From positions 1 through 32,061 of the forward strand of contig JAFIEY010000154.1 in NCBI GenBank assembly GCA_020832345.1: a stretch of DNA of 32,061 nt, in the 5' to 3' direction. The first letter of the stretch is position 1, and each line of letters starts with the position of its first letter. The notes under the pieces are model-generated. The model ran no database searches. It saw only the letters and a program-made list of their open reading frames with translations, and was not told the DNA's origin. The position numbers and the translations under genes are program-made. Positions 7,700-16,066 of this stretch are shown here, in pieces. The stretch is from Cryomorphaceae bacterium. Its GTDB lineage: Bacteria; Bacteroidota; Bacteroidia; Flavobacteriales; Schleiferiaceae.

Positions 7700-8485
7700 A
7701 TGAAGAATATTGAGAACCAAATTGTCACTTGGCTAAAGAACTATGCAAATTCCTCAGGCCTTAAGGGTTTTGTCGTAGGTGTTTCGGGAGGAATAGACAG
7801 CGCAGTGACTTCCACGTTATGCGCAAAAACCGGTTTACCAGTCCTCTGTCTGGATATGCCCATTCACCAGAAGGAAAATCAGGTGGCGAGATCCCAGAAA
7901 CACATCACTTGGCTCATGGAGAAATACCCCAATGTTGATACAAAGACTGTTAATCTGACGGCTGTTTTCGACAAGTTCGTAGAAACAGTTGAGGCTGATG
8001 ACGATTCTGAACAGGTAAAACTTGCCTTGGCCAATTCAAGATCAAGGTTAAGAATGACAACACTTTATCAATATGCAGGTACCCTAAACAGATTGGTGGT
8101 TGGCACGGGGAATAAGGTTGAGGATTTTGGTATCGGTTTCTTTACAAAATATGGTGACGGTGGCGTCGATTTGTCGCCAATTGCTGACCTAATGAAAAGT
8201 GAAGTATTTGCTTTAGGCAGACATTTGGGTGTGATCGAGGAAATTTTAACCGCCCCCCCAACAGATGGACTTTGGGATGATGACCGGACAGATGAAACCC
8301 AAATTGGAGCCACTTATGACGACATGGAATGGGCCATGAAGCAGCATGAGTTGGGAAAAAAAGTTGAAGATTTTCCGGGTCATAAGAAAAAAATCATGGA
8401 AATTTACCTTCGTCATCAACGCAAAAACGCCCATAAGATGCATGCTATTCCTGTGTGTGTTATCACTAAAGAAAAAAATGTGTGA
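7700..8485 (+). CDS. nadE: NAD(+) synthetase, ammonia-type
   Basis: Makes NAD from deamido-NAD, ATP and an amino donor, the last step of NAD synthesis, in the cytoplasm. The ATP-pyrophosphatase P-loop VSGGIDSAV lies at about residues 29-37. Downstream are GTGNKVEDFGIGFFTKYGDGG, LSPIADLMKSEVF and the substrate-binding APPTDGLWDDDRTDE, all typical of NadE. At 261 residues it lacks the N-terminal nitrilase-type glutaminase domain of the large glutamine-dependent enzymes, so it should use ammonia directly or a separate glutaminase. It follows the small barrel gene by 31 bp, probably as one operon, and nadE beside gldB/gldC is a layout I associate with flavobacteria. Confidence 0.94.
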   Translation: MKNIENQIVTWLKNYANSSGLKGFVVGVSGGIDSAVTSTLCAKTGLPVLCLDMPIHQKENQVARSQKHITWLMEKYPNVDTKTVNLTAVFDKFVETVEADDDSEQVKLALANSRSRLRMTTLYQYAGTLNRLVVGTGNKVEDFGIGFFTKYGDGGVDLSPIADLMKSEVFALGRHLGVIEEILTAPPTDGLWDDDRTDETQIGATYDDMEWAMKQHELGKKVEDFPGHKKKIMEIYLRHQRKNAHKMHAIPVCVITKEKNV

Positions 8486-8512
8486 AAAATTTTCGTTAAT
8501 AAATTTTTTTCA

Positions 8513-8520
8513 TATCTTTA
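8513..8520 (+). promoter_or_regulatory. Candidate -7 box of the response regulator
   Basis: TATCTTTA fits TAnnTTTG at seven of eight positions, 27 bp before the ATG at 8548. A TTTTCG string lies about 19 bp upstream and could serve as a weak -33 box. Suggests the regulator has its own promoter behind nadE. Confidence 0.35.
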
Positions 8521-8547
8521 CCTCGATTTAAAAAACGTTAGAAAATT

Positions 8548-9192
8548 ATGACCAATTTAATTATCGCAGACGATCACATTGTAATTCGCAAAGGATTACA
8601 ATTGTATTTGAACAGGGACAAAAACCTCAAAGTTGTGGGCGAAGCAACTGATGGAGAGGAACTTCTGGAACTCATTAAGACCACAGATGTGGACTTAGTA
8701 CTCCTCGACATCGACATGCCTCGAATGAATGGTATGACTGCCATTCGTCACATCAAGGAAATTAAACCTGACATCAAAATCCTTATTTTGAGCATGCACC
8801 CGGAAGAATTGTATCTTTTGGCCACCAAAAAGCTTGGTGCCAATGGTTACATAACTAAGGACACTGAGCCCCGGATGATCCTCAAAGCCATCCGTAAAAT
8901 CATGGGCGGAGGTGAGTATTTCAATCGCGAAGTCATCAAGAGAATTCGCTCTAAGAAACACCCCAAACCCCTGGTTAAACTCTCTAAACGCGAAAGCGAA
9001 GTGCTTAACCGCCTTGCCGCTGGTCGCACCAATAAAGAGGTATCTGAAGAATTGGAAATTTCCGATAAAACAGTTAGTACCTACAAATTGCGCTTAATGC
9101 GTAAACTCGGTGCACGTAGTTTGGTGGAATTGGTAAACTTTGCCAAGTCTTATCAAACGGCTTCCCCGGAGAGTACGCGTTACCAAATGTAA
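8548..9192 (+). CDS. LuxR/NarL-family response regulator, 214 aa
   Basis: DNA-binding response regulator with an N-terminal receiver and a C-terminal LuxR-type helix-turn-helix. The acidic pair is at D8-D9, the phospho-acceptor is D54 in LLDIDMPRMNG, and LSMHPEE and NGYITKD carry the conserved Ser and Lys of the receiver. The HTH runs LSKRESEVLNRLAAGRTNKE then EISDKTVSTYKLRLMRKL, typical of NarL/FixJ. No histidine kinase is nearby, so it is an orphan in this window. It sits 62 bp past nadE and is followed directly by a strong hairpin terminator. Target genes cannot be told from the sequence. Confidence 0.93.
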   Translation: MTNLIIADDHIVIRKGLQLYLNRDKNLKVVGEATDGEELLELIKTTDVDLVLLDIDMPRMNGMTAIRHIKEIKPDIKILILSMHPEELYLLATKKLGANGYITKDTEPRMILKAIRKIMGGGEYFNREVIKRIRSKKHPKPLVKLSKRESEVLNRLAAGRTNKEVSEELEISDKTVSTYKLRLMRKLGARSLVELVNFAKSYQTASPESTRYQM

Positions 9193-9213
9193 CGACTTCT
9201 TGACTAATTTGAG

Positions 9214-9245
9214 AAACCGACGTCGAAAACACGTCGGTTTTTTTT
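9214..9245 (+). terminator. Rho-independent terminator after the response regulator
   Basis: A perfect 10-bp stem AAACCGACGT / ACGTCGGTTT (9214-9223 and 9231-9240) with a 7-base loop is followed by five more T residues. It lies 22 bp past the response regulator stop and touches the stop of the convergent yggS gene, whose 3' end overlaps the T-tract. Confidence 0.85.
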
Positions 9246-9906
9246 ATGCCCTATCCCCAAATATTTTTGAACCAATCCGTACCATATTAGAACCCGATGC
9301 TATGGCCAACGGATAATCTCCACTCATGCCCATGCTCAAATGATCAAATGCCCAATCGGGATAGGTTGAAACAATGCGTTCGTGCAATTTTTTTAAACCT
9401 AAAAATTCTCCTTTAACGATTTCAACATCTGTGGTATTGGTGGCCATGCCCATCAAACCTCTGCATTTTGTGTTGGGAAATGCCCCGGAATTTATCTCCG
9501 CACATAGCGCCAAGCACTCTTCCTCGTCCAAGCCAAACTTGGTATCCTCCGCAGCAATGTGAATTTGTAATAGGTATTCAACCACAACTTCGTCTTTTGC
9601 CGCTTGCTTGTTCAGTTCTTTCAAAACTTTTCTCCGATCGACGCCGTGAACCAAATGGACAAACTTGGTGAAGTATTTTACTTTGTTGGTTTGAATGTGA
9701 CCGATCAAATGCCAACGAATGTCGTCGGGTAAAACTTCGTGTTTCTCCACCATTTCCTGAATGCGATTTTCACCAAAATCTCGATGTCCCGCCCGATACG
9801 CCTCCATGATTTCGTCAGCGGATTTAAATTTACTCACCGCAACCAGTGTGCAGTTTTCTGGTAGTTCACCTTTTAAGATGTCTAAATTCTCTTTAATGTT
9901 GGACAT
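9244..9906 (-). CDS. yggS: YggS/PLPBP-family pyridoxal phosphate protein
   Basis: Pyridoxal-5'-phosphate homeostasis protein, 220 residues, cytoplasmic, a single alanine-racemase-type TIM barrel. The PLP lysine is K26 in AVSKFK. Family strings follow: RDFGENRIQE, RWHLIGHIQTNKVKY, the FGLD segment, GLMGMAT, and the C-terminal LSMGMSGDYPLAI then NMVRIGSKIFG. The family holds PLP and affects amino-acid and vitamin B6 balance rather than catalysing a known reaction. It follows the DUF1015 gene on the same strand with a 36-bp gap, so the two are probably cotranscribed. It converges with the response regulator across the shared terminator. Confidence 0.94.
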   Translation of the reverse strand: MSNIKENLDILKGELPENCTLVAVSKFKSADEIMEAYRAGHRDFGENRIQEMVEKHEVLPDDIRWHLIGHIQTNKVKYFTKFVHLVHGVDRRKVLKELNKQAAKDEVVVEYLLQIHIAAEDTKFGLDEEECLALCAEINSGAFPNTKCRGLMGMATNTTDVEIVKGEFLGLKKLHERIVSTYPDWAFDHLSMGMSGDYPLAIASGSNMVRIGSKIFGDRA

Positions 9907-9942
9907 GAAAAACCTGTTTTGATTTATAGCAAGGATTTTGTG

Positions 9943-11166
9943 TTACCCTTTTAGATGTTCTAATGGGTAAACAATTAATCCACTCCTAAGTTTAGGTTCT
10001 ATATAGGTGCTTTTTGGCGGCATGGTTAGCCCCGCATCCGCAATTTTCATGACGGTTTCAAACGAAATGGCCGGCGGTAAAAATCCCAATTGAATTTTCT
10101 TTTTCCTCATATACGCACAAATCTCAGAAAACGAATGGGTAGAAGGTTCGTAATGCAATCGTTTGTCGTTGCGGTCATCATTGATTCCACCAATGGGTTT
10201 GAGGATATTTTGATACAACCGGGAGGTGGGCAGTTTTTCCAAAATACCGTCGTTTTCGCGCTCAGGCCACTTGGTAATATGCACCGCAGCCCCGGAACTA
10301 TCAAAAGCCAATACACCGGTTCTTACTTCAAAATTATCCGGATCATCAATTTTCTGAAATGGTAAATCTTTGGTATTTATTATTCTGGAGAAATCTTCAA
10401 TGGATTCTATTGTGGGGATTTTAAGTAGCCGGTAAAAGGGTTTGCTGCTTAATGCGCTTTGTGGCAACAAAAAAGCCAGACACCCTGCCGCCGGATTGTT
10501 TGCGGGTTTACCTCGGCCGAGTAGGGCACTGGAAGCAGAGCGGTGGTGCCCATCGGCAATGTATAGATCCTGATGCTTTGCAAAAATGTTTCTGATGTAT
10601 TCCAGATTTGAACCGCCGGTAATAACCCAAAGTTTGTGTAAAATCCGATCTGTGGTGGTAAATTCATACTCAGCGCGTTCCCGTGTGATGGCCCTAGCAA
10701 AGTCCTCCAGATACACATCGTCTCGATGCGCCAATAAAACCGGTTCGGCGTTAAATCCCGTTACTTCTAAATATTCCCGAAACATTTCCTCCCTTTGGGT
10801 AAGGGTGTTTTCGTGTACCTTTATATGACCAGCATCGTAATCTTTGGTCGATACTGCGCCAATCCAACCTCTGTAGGTTTTGCCCTGATATGTTTGTTCA
10901 TATAAATAAAATGCCTCCTGATCTTCCCGAATGAAGATGCCCTTATCCTGAAACTGCTGAAAGACATGACGAACCTCTAGGTATCTTTCCGTGCCTTTTA
11001 ATTTATTGGCCGTAGGTGGATGAATAATATGTAGAAAAGAAAAGGGATTGGTGGCTAATTTTTCCCGCAATTCTCCCGGTGTATAAGTGACATACGAGCG
11101 AGAGGCGGTTAGGTGGACTTTGTCCCGGGTGGGGCGAATTCCGCGAAATGGAAAAAAATGTATCAT
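9943..11166 (-). CDS. DUF1015 family protein, 407 aa
   Basis: Matches the uncharacterised DUF1015 family in length and motifs: the start IHFFPFRGIRP, then TYTPGELREKL, FLHIIHPPT, GHIKVHENTL with TQREEM after it, and the highly conserved LYIADGHHRSASS near residue 205. The HEN and DGHHR histidines and acidic residues look like a catalytic or metal site (inference). The family is common in Bacteroidota and has been seen near serine-biosynthesis genes, but its reaction is not known to me. Upstream of and co-directional with yggS, so probably one transcript. A -7 box almost abuts the ATG, implying a very short or absent leader. Confidence 0.9.
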   Translation of the reverse strand: MIHFFPFRGIRPTRDKVHLTASRSYVTYTPGELREKLATNPFSFLHIIHPPTANKLKGTERYLEVRHVFQQFQDKGIFIREDQEAFYLYEQTYQGKTYRGWIGAVSTKDYDAGHIKVHENTLTQREEMFREYLEVTGFNAEPVLLAHRDDVYLEDFARAITRERAEYEFTTTDRILHKLWVITGGSNLEYIRNIFAKHQDLYIADGHHRSASSALLGRGKPANNPAAGCLAFLLPQSALSSKPFYRLLKIPTIESIEDFSRIINTKDLPFQKIDDPDNFEVRTGVLAFDSSGAAVHITKWPERENDGILEKLPTSRLYQNILKPIGGINDDRNDKRLHYEPSTHSFSEICAYMRKKKIQLGFLPPAISFETVMKIADAGLTMPPKSTYIEPKLRSGLIVYPLEHLKG

Positions 11167-11170
11167 GCTG

Positions 11171-11178
11171 CAAATATA
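11171..11178 (-). promoter_or_regulatory. Candidate -7 box TATATTTG, almost leaderless
   Basis: On the minus strand TATATTTG is a perfect TAnnTTTG match ending 4 bp before the ATG at 11166. If used, transcription would begin at or next to the start codon, giving a leaderless mRNA for the DUF1015-yggS unit. Confidence 0.4.
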
Positions 11179-11200
11179 AATCTGCCAAAACCGTATTCGA

Positions 11201-11208
11201 TACGTTTG
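11201..11208 (+). promoter_or_regulatory. Candidate -7 box TACGTTTG
   Basis: Matches TAnnTTTG on the plus strand, 55 bp ahead of the ATG at 11264. With the minus-strand box at 11171-11178 it makes a compact divergent promoter pair 22 bp apart. Confidence 0.35.
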
Positions 11209-11263
11209 GAATAAATTTTACCATCCAATCCAAAGCAGTATTTTCGCGCTTCAAACTAAAAAT

Positions 11264-12460
11264 ATGCGAACCATTAGGTTTTACTTGCGCAAACTTATCA
11301 CTTTCTTGGGCAAACCCCTGGCCCGGCGGTTAATATCTGCTGAGAGAAAACGCTTGAACCAAAAAGCTTTTCCGACCACACCGGATTATGCCCAACTAAA
11401 ACAAAGCGCCCAACTCGCCCAAAAGTGGTTGCTCCATGCGCAGCAACAATCCCCAGATGGCGGTTTCCCAACGTATGATCTCGCCGAGGGATTTGGCGCT
11501 TCTTATCCCGAAACCTCTGGTTATATTTTGGATAGTTTGCTGACGTATCAATCCCGATTTCCTTCACATATTTTACAAAAATCCGTGGAGGATGCGACCA
11601 ATTGGCTTTTGGAAATTCAGCACCCCGAAGGTGGGTGGCAGAGTGGATACGTCAATGAAAATAAACCGCCCATCGTTTTTAATACCGGACAGGTAATGCG
11701 TGGCCTGATTCATTATTTTACCCTTACCCGTGATGAACGTCTGGGGAAATCCCTTGATGCCGCTGCCCAGTGGATTGTGAATGTGCAAGAGTCGGAAGGA
11801 TATTGGGCCAAACACAATTTTCTCGGACTGCCTAGGGTTTACGACACTTATGTTGCTGCACCACTTGCGAGGTGGGCGAAAATCAGAGACCGCGAAGATT
11901 GGGTGAAATCAGCGCAGAAAAACATCAATTGGGTTTTGGGAAAACAAAAGCAAAATGGATGGTTTTACGATGCAGACAACACCGTGAAACACAATGACCG
12001 TCCGATACTTCATACCATTGCCTATACCGTGGACGGATTGATTGAGTTTTTTGAAATCACGGGAGATCAAAGGGCTTTGGAGGCCGGTATCCGTGCCGCG
12101 GAAGTATTGGCAAAAATGACCTTGGACAATCCCAAGCTACCCGGACGATTCGATGGTGAGTGGAAGGGCTCCGAGGCCACTATCCTTACCGGTTGTGCCC
12201 AAATGAGCATTGTTTGGGGGCGATTGATAAAAATTCAACCGGAAATGGAAATTTGGAAAGATGCTAAAAACCAAATGGATGCTTTTTTGATTTTTGCCCA
12301 ATGGAAAAGTGAAAGTATGCCGGATTTACAGGGTGCGCTCACCGGATCATTTCCGTTTTGGGGAAAATATGAACCTTTTCGATGTCCCAATTGGGCAGTA
12401 AAGTATTTCCTCGACGCGATGATGTCAAATCCAACTTTTGAAAAAAATAGGTATGGGTAA
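11264..12460 (+). CDS. Prenyltransferase/squalene-oxidase-repeat-like protein
   Basis: A 398-residue protein with repeated helical units carrying Gly-rich turns: SPDGGFPTYD, HPEGGWQSGY, QESEGYWAKH, KQNGWFYDAD. These resemble the QW-type repeats of squalene cyclases and prenyltransferases and imply an (alpha/alpha)6 toroid. The terpene-cyclase DxDD acid motif is not seen, so a glycan- or polymer-acting enzyme is as likely (inference). The N-terminus is basic with a short hydrophobic stretch (FYLRKLITFLGKPL), possibly membrane-associated. The last codons overlap the AAC(3)-like gene by 8 bp, so the two should be translated together and act in one pathway, perhaps on a cell-envelope polysaccharide. 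Confidence 0.75.
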   Translation: MRTIRFYLRKLITFLGKPLARRLISAERKRLNQKAFPTTPDYAQLKQSAQLAQKWLLHAQQQSPDGGFPTYDLAEGFGASYPETSGYILDSLLTYQSRFPSHILQKSVEDATNWLLEIQHPEGGWQSGYVNENKPPIVFNTGQVMRGLIHYFTLTRDERLGKSLDAAAQWIVNVQESEGYWAKHNFLGLPRVYDTYVAAPLARWAKIRDREDWVKSAQKNINWVLGKQKQNGWFYDADNTVKHNDRPILHTIAYTVDGLIEFFEITGDQRALEAGIRAAEVLAKMTLDNPKLPGRFDGEWKGSEATILTGCAQMSIVWGRLIKIQPEMEIWKDAKNQMDAFLIFAQWKSESMPDLQGALTGSFPFWGKYEPFRCPNWAVKYFLDAMMSNPTFEKNRYG

Positions 12461-13352
12461 TTTTAGAGATAATTTTCGCGCCATGCTACCGGAGTATTTG
12501 CTTGCGCAGTTTAGAAAGTATAAAAAATTTCGTCACAACCGGAAATTGCAGTCCATGCGGAAAAGGGGAGAGGTGGTGAAAGTGGATGAGATTGTCGAGG
12601 TACTGCGCCAACAAGGTATTCAAATTGGAGATAGTGTATTGGTTCACTGCGCCATGAGTAAAATTGGTCCTTTGGAAAAAGGCCCTAAAACTTTGGTTGA
12701 CGCTTTAATCACGGTGGTAGGTAAAACCGGAAACATTTTGATGCCGACTTCGCCAAATCCCGCCATGCAACTGGATTACATCAAAAACCTCGAAGTATTT
12801 GATGTGGAAAATTCACCTTCAAAAATGGGCGCAGTTACCGAGTATTTTAGGCAGTTACCCGGCGTTGAACGCAGTTGGAGTCCCACAGAACCTGTAAGTG
12901 TTTTAGGGCCGGATGCCAAATGGTTTACCGAGGGTCACGTTTATAAACCCACCCCTTATGATGCTGATTCACCATTTGCACGACTTGCACAAAAGGGTGG
13001 AAAAATTTTGTATATCGGGGTAACCTTAATCAATGCGGGAACTTCATTACACCTGTTGGAAGATGCGGTGGAGGATTTTCCTCTACCGGTGTATTTTCCT
13101 GAAAAGTTTCCTGTAAGGGTGAAATCTCCCGATGGCAAAGTACACGCTTGGGAAATTTCAGTGCATAACCCCGAAGTTTCTAAAACGCGAAAATGCGATG
13201 ATTTACTGCCTCTCTTTCAAAGCAAGGGAGTAGCCCAAGCATTTAAGCTGGGACTAGCTCCCTCTTGGATTTTTGATGCCCGCGGTATGTTTGAAGTGAT
13301 GATGGAAGCCTACAGCGAAAGTGGCGTAACGATGTACGGTATTGTGAAATAA
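12453..13352 (+). CDS. AAC(3)-family N-acetyltransferase
   Basis: Acetyl-CoA-dependent acetyltransferase of the aminoglycoside 3-N-acetyltransferase (Antibiotic_NAT) family. Visible family strings: GDSVLVHCAMSKIG (about residues 56-69), the ILMPTSPNPA segment, GAVTEYFRQLPGVERSWSPT, SPFARLAQKGGKILYIGV and GTSLHLLEDAV, containing the conserved histidine. I chose ATG 12453, overlapping the previous stop as ATGGGTAA; a TTG at 12438 is an upstream alternative. Many environmental members act on cell-surface amino sugars rather than on drugs, and the tight overlap with a toroid protein favours such a role here. It should not be read as a resistance gene without testing. Confidence 0.88.
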   Translation: MGNFRDNFRAMLPEYLLAQFRKYKKFRHNRKLQSMRKRGEVVKVDEIVEVLRQQGIQIGDSVLVHCAMSKIGPLEKGPKTLVDALITVVGKTGNILMPTSPNPAMQLDYIKNLEVFDVENSPSKMGAVTEYFRQLPGVERSWSPTEPVSVLGPDAKWFTEGHVYKPTPYDADSPFARLAQKGGKILYIGVTLINAGTSLHLLEDAVEDFPLPVYFPEKFPVRVKSPDGKVHAWEISVHNPEVSKTRKCDDLLPLFQSKGVAQAFKLGLAPSWIFDARGMFEVMMEAYSESGVTMYGIVK

Positions 13353-13387
13353 TCTTTCAAAGTAGTCTCACGGTTTTCCTTTCAAAA

Positions 13388-14065
13388 TTAATCTGCTTGG
13401 AAAAACTTATAAACCATTCCGGCCAAAGCTGCTCCAACAATAGGTATAACAATGAATAACCACAACTGTGAAATGGCCCAGTCACCGACAAAGATGGCTT
13501 GACTGATACTCCTAGCAGGGTTAACGGAAGTGTTGGTAACGGGTATGCTAATCAAATGAATAAGGGTAAGTGCAAGACCAATGGCCAAGCCGGCAAAACC
13601 TTTTGGTGCCCTTTCATCTGTTGCGCCTAAAATAATAAGTAAAAACATAAAGGTCATAACCAATTCGGTAACAATGGCAGCCATCATACTGTAGCCACCC
13701 GGGGAGTGATCCCCATAGCCATTTGCCGCAAAAGAACCGATTTCACTGCCATTACCTGTAACAATAATATACAGAATGCCGGCAGCGGAAATCCCGCCCA
13801 ATACTTGGGAAATAATATAAGGAAGAATTTCTTTAGCGCTAATTCTTCCGCCCATCCATAAGCCTATGGTTACAGCGGGATTTAAGTGTGCGCCTGAAAT
13901 GTGCCCCATGGCGTAGGCAATGGTTAGAACGGTTAGACCAAACGCGAGAGAAACCCCCACAAGTCCAATACCCACTTCTGGGAATCCAGCTGCTAAAACA
14001 GCACTTCCACAACCCCCCAGAACCAACCAAAATGTTCCAAGAAATTCAGCTAATTGATTTTTCAT
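13388..14065 (-). CDS. aqpZ: Aquaporin Z-type water channel
   Basis: Six-helix inner-membrane channel of the MIP family. Both NPA loops are present: [10 protein letters not shown] (about residue 58) and [10 protein letters not shown] (about residue 177). The histidine of LIHLISIP and the Arg after the second NPA are the positions that make the narrow water-selective filter in AqpZ, so a water channel is favoured over a glycerol facilitator. Start chosen at ATG 14065 ([18 protein letters not shown]), which begins at the usual place for the family; 14095 adds ten residues without support. It converges with the acetyltransferase gene, and a 440-bp gene-free leader region lies upstream. Confidence 0.94.
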   Translation of the reverse strand: MKNQLAEFLGTFWLVLGGCGSAVLAAGFPEVGIGLVGVSLAFGLTVLTIAYAMGHISGAHLNPAVTIGLWMGGRISAKEILPYIISQVLGGISAAGILYIIVTGNGSEIGSFAANGYGDHSPGGYSMMAAIVTELVMTFMFLLIILGATDERAPKGFAGLAIGLALTLIHLISIPVTNTSVNPARSISQAIFVGDWAISQLWLFIVIPIVGAALAGMVYKFFQAD

Positions 14066-14507
14066 GATTAATTTTAATAAAGTTTTCCTACTCATAAGGC
14101 TTTTCGGGGACGCCCCGTTTTTTTGAGTGGATTCCGGCCTCCACTTTCCAATAATGCAACCAACTTTGCAGTAGTCATTATCGATGGCCGAAAATACAAA
14201 ACAATATGTTTTTTATTGACTAAAATTTAACTTTAGAAAAAGTTTTACAAATTTATCAGCTGTGTAAAATGGATGCAGTTTTCTATTATGCAGTAATTTG
14301 AGGTTATAATTATGGTAGAATAAATCCTACTAACGGGAAGTTGTATGTTTGCATGAAATACGAATAATTGATTGGGTTTTGGGAATACAATTAGCGTATC
14401 CTTTGGTCTCTCATAGCTAATGTACATGGATACTTCATCCGAAAAACCAAAACCTAATTTCTGATAATTCGATTGTGTAATTTATCTGATAAAATGATAC
14501 TAAGTAT
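14066..14507. other. Gene-free region upstream of aqpZ
   Basis: I see no gene or tRNA in these 442 bases. It holds a strong G/C hairpin with a T-run on the plus strand (14105-14124), and a minus-strand TAAATTTG box (14248-14255, matching TAnnTTTG) that could start aqpZ transcription and leave a leader of roughly 175 bases containing that hairpin. The rest is AT-rich and unstructured to my eye. Confidence 0.4.
14105..14124 (+). terminator. Hairpin with T-run, terminator-like
   Basis: CGGGG-ACG-CCCCG (14105-14117) followed by seven T residues. On the plus strand this is a compact intrinsic terminator, although the nearest plus-strand gene (acetyltransferase) ends 750 bp earlier and the transcript would have to cross aqpZ in antisense. 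On the minus strand the same hairpin would lie 40 bases ahead of the aqpZ start codon. Confidence 0.45.
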
Positions 14508-15206
14508 TCAAAAGCTGGTTGCGATCATTACACCGTATTGAAACCCTGGGCCGCTTTTTCCTGTGCCCGCCATTTGTCCATCGTAATTGTAGAACCCGAC
14601 CTCCGGCAAAATTGAAATATTGGGACGAATGTCTTTTTTTAGACCAAATGAAAGTCCAGCGATGTTTACAAAATTCGCACTTGATCCCTCTGGCGCTGTA
14701 GGAATGGCCAGGTTTACGTATCGTGCCATTACCGTGAACTGCATGGTTTCATTGACGTTATACGTGCCTAAAAGTGCGGCATTGGGACTATACGCCAATC
14801 GGGTATCCTCTTCGATTAGAACGTGAGCACCGCCAAAGCCCAATACAATTCCGAAATCAAATTTGCTGCCCGGTTTGGTAAAGCAATATTTTACATCTAA
14901 ATTGATTCCGAAACCCGGGCCAACTGTGGCAAATGGCAGGGGAATGGGTGCGAGTCTTAAACCGGCGTCCAATCGCTCACCGATACCGTACCTGAATCCA
15001 GCGTGGGGAATGGTGAAAAATGCACTGGTCAGCATGGGGTCGCCCAGGAAAACCATTTGTCCGCCCAAACCCGCCGCAAAACCAAATTTACCTTTGTGAA
15101 GGGTTCTTGCCGTACCAAAATTGACTACCCAAAAGGCTTTTGAGCTTATGGGAACTAATAAACTCATTACCAGTATCATGATGATATAAATCTTCTTATT
15201 GATCAT
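14508..15206 (-). CDS. Predicted outer-membrane beta-barrel protein, 232 aa
   Basis: Signal peptide at the N-terminus (MINKKIYIIMILVMSLLVP, cut near SSKA). The mature chain is a run of Gly- and aromatic-rich strands such as FGFAAGLGGQMVFLG, FGIVLGFGGAHV, MQFTVMARYVNLAI and a terminal FQYGVMIATSF ending in Phe, as expected for an outer-membrane barrel. No named family is evident. It is the last gene of the minus-strand cluster of cytochrome, DoxX and TauE genes, 62 bp behind tauE, and could be the outer-membrane part of that system (inference from position only). Confidence 0.75.
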   Translation of the reverse strand: MINKKIYIIMILVMSLLVPISSKAFWVVNFGTARTLHKGKFGFAAGLGGQMVFLGDPMLTSAFFTIPHAGFRYGIGERLDAGLRLAPIPLPFATVGPGFGINLDVKYCFTKPGSKFDFGIVLGFGGAHVLIEEDTRLAYSPNAALLGTYNVNETMQFTVMARYVNLAIPTAPEGSSANFVNIAGLSFGLKKDIRPNISILPEVGFYNYDGQMAGTGKSGPGFQYGVMIATSF

Positions 15207-15268
15207 AGTTGGTTGTATTTGTATTGTTTAGAAAAATGTGAAATGGAAATTTTGTAGTCTTATGAAAA

Positions 15269-16042
15269 TTAAATTAAACCTGCACCTAAGGCTATGGAAA
15301 TCAAAATTAACATAATCGCCACCACAACTTGCAGGAAATGTAAGGTTACCTTTTTGAGCAGTTTATTACCGATAAATGCACCGGCAATTGCCGCCAGGGT
15401 TGCGCATAAAACGATGGCCAAATTTTCATTTAATCCGGCTCGGGTGAATTTTGTCGCATATACACTTAACCTGGTGAAATCCACAAACGTGGAAACCACA
15501 ACTGCAGTTCCGATAAACGCTTCTTTTGAAAGTCCTGCTTTGATGAGAAAAGCACTGCGCAACGCTCCCTGGTTTCCCGATAATCCACCAAAAAAACCGC
15601 TAAGCGCCCCACCAATCGATAGTTTGTCTTTACCAAATTGTAATTTGTTGAAAAAGGGCAACAAATCCATACTTGCAAATGCGATGAGGAGAAGTGAGAT
15701 GATGAATTTTACCGGATAGACTTCAAAGGTTTTTCCAAACATTTCGTATGAAAATAATGGAGATGCGTCCGGGATATTAAAAAGCAACCAAGATCCAATA
15801 AACGCTGCTATGACGGCGGGAATCCCAAATCGCAGTAAAACAGCCTTATCGGCATTTCTCCCCACCAAAATCAATTTGAAAATATTATTAAAAAAGTGTA
15901 CAATCCCCGTGAGTCCGATGGCGAGTTCCACAGGAAAGAAAACCATAAATACGGGCGTTAAAATCGTACCCAATCCAAAACCGGAAAAGAAAGTGAGAAT
16001 AGCCGCGGTAAATGCGACGATGGTGATGATGAGGAAATCCAT
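15269..16042 (-). CDS. TauE/SafE-family membrane exporter
   Basis: Inner-membrane protein with seven to eight hydrophobic helices, matching the TauE/SafE (DUF81) family, whose members export sulfite, sulfoacetate or related anions. Family signatures are FFSGFGLGTILTPVF in the first repeat and the mirrored GALSGFFGGLSGNQGALRS in the second, as expected for the internal duplication. The length of 257 is normal. It lies 24 bp behind doxX-like and ahead of the barrel gene on the same strand. With DoxX and a c-type cytochrome beside it, handling of sulfur oxyanions is a reasonable but unproven reading. Confidence 0.9.
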   Translation of the reverse strand: MDFLIITIVAFTAAILTFFSGFGLGTILTPVFMVFFPVELAIGLTGIVHFFNNIFKLILVGRNADKAVLLRFGIPAVIAAFIGSWLLFNIPDASPLFSYEMFGKTFEVYPVKFIISLLLIAFASMDLLPFFNKLQFGKDKLSIGGALSGFFGGLSGNQGALRSAFLIKAGLSKEAFIGTAVVVSTFVDFTRLSVYATKFTRAGLNENLAIVLCATLAAIAGAFIGNKLLKKVTLHFLQVVVAIMLILISIALGAGLI

Positions 16043-16066
16043 AAATTAATTCCGAATTGAGAATTT

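Noticed and set aside
12438-12452. TTG start for the AAC(3)-like gene
   Set aside because: ATG at 12453 is nearer the family start and overlaps the previous stop in a standard coupling arrangement.
12453-13352. Acquired aminoglycoside resistance gene
   Set aside because: Base composition and operon fit the neighbours; no mobile ends flank it, and environmental family members usually have other substrates.
14066-14507. tRNA or riboswitch upstream of aqpZ
   Set aside because: No cloverleaf with conserved T-loop or known riboswitch core could be traced by eye.
15294-15719. 141-codon plus-strand open frame
   Set aside because: Antisense of the TauE-type gene; biased composition follows from the membrane protein codons.
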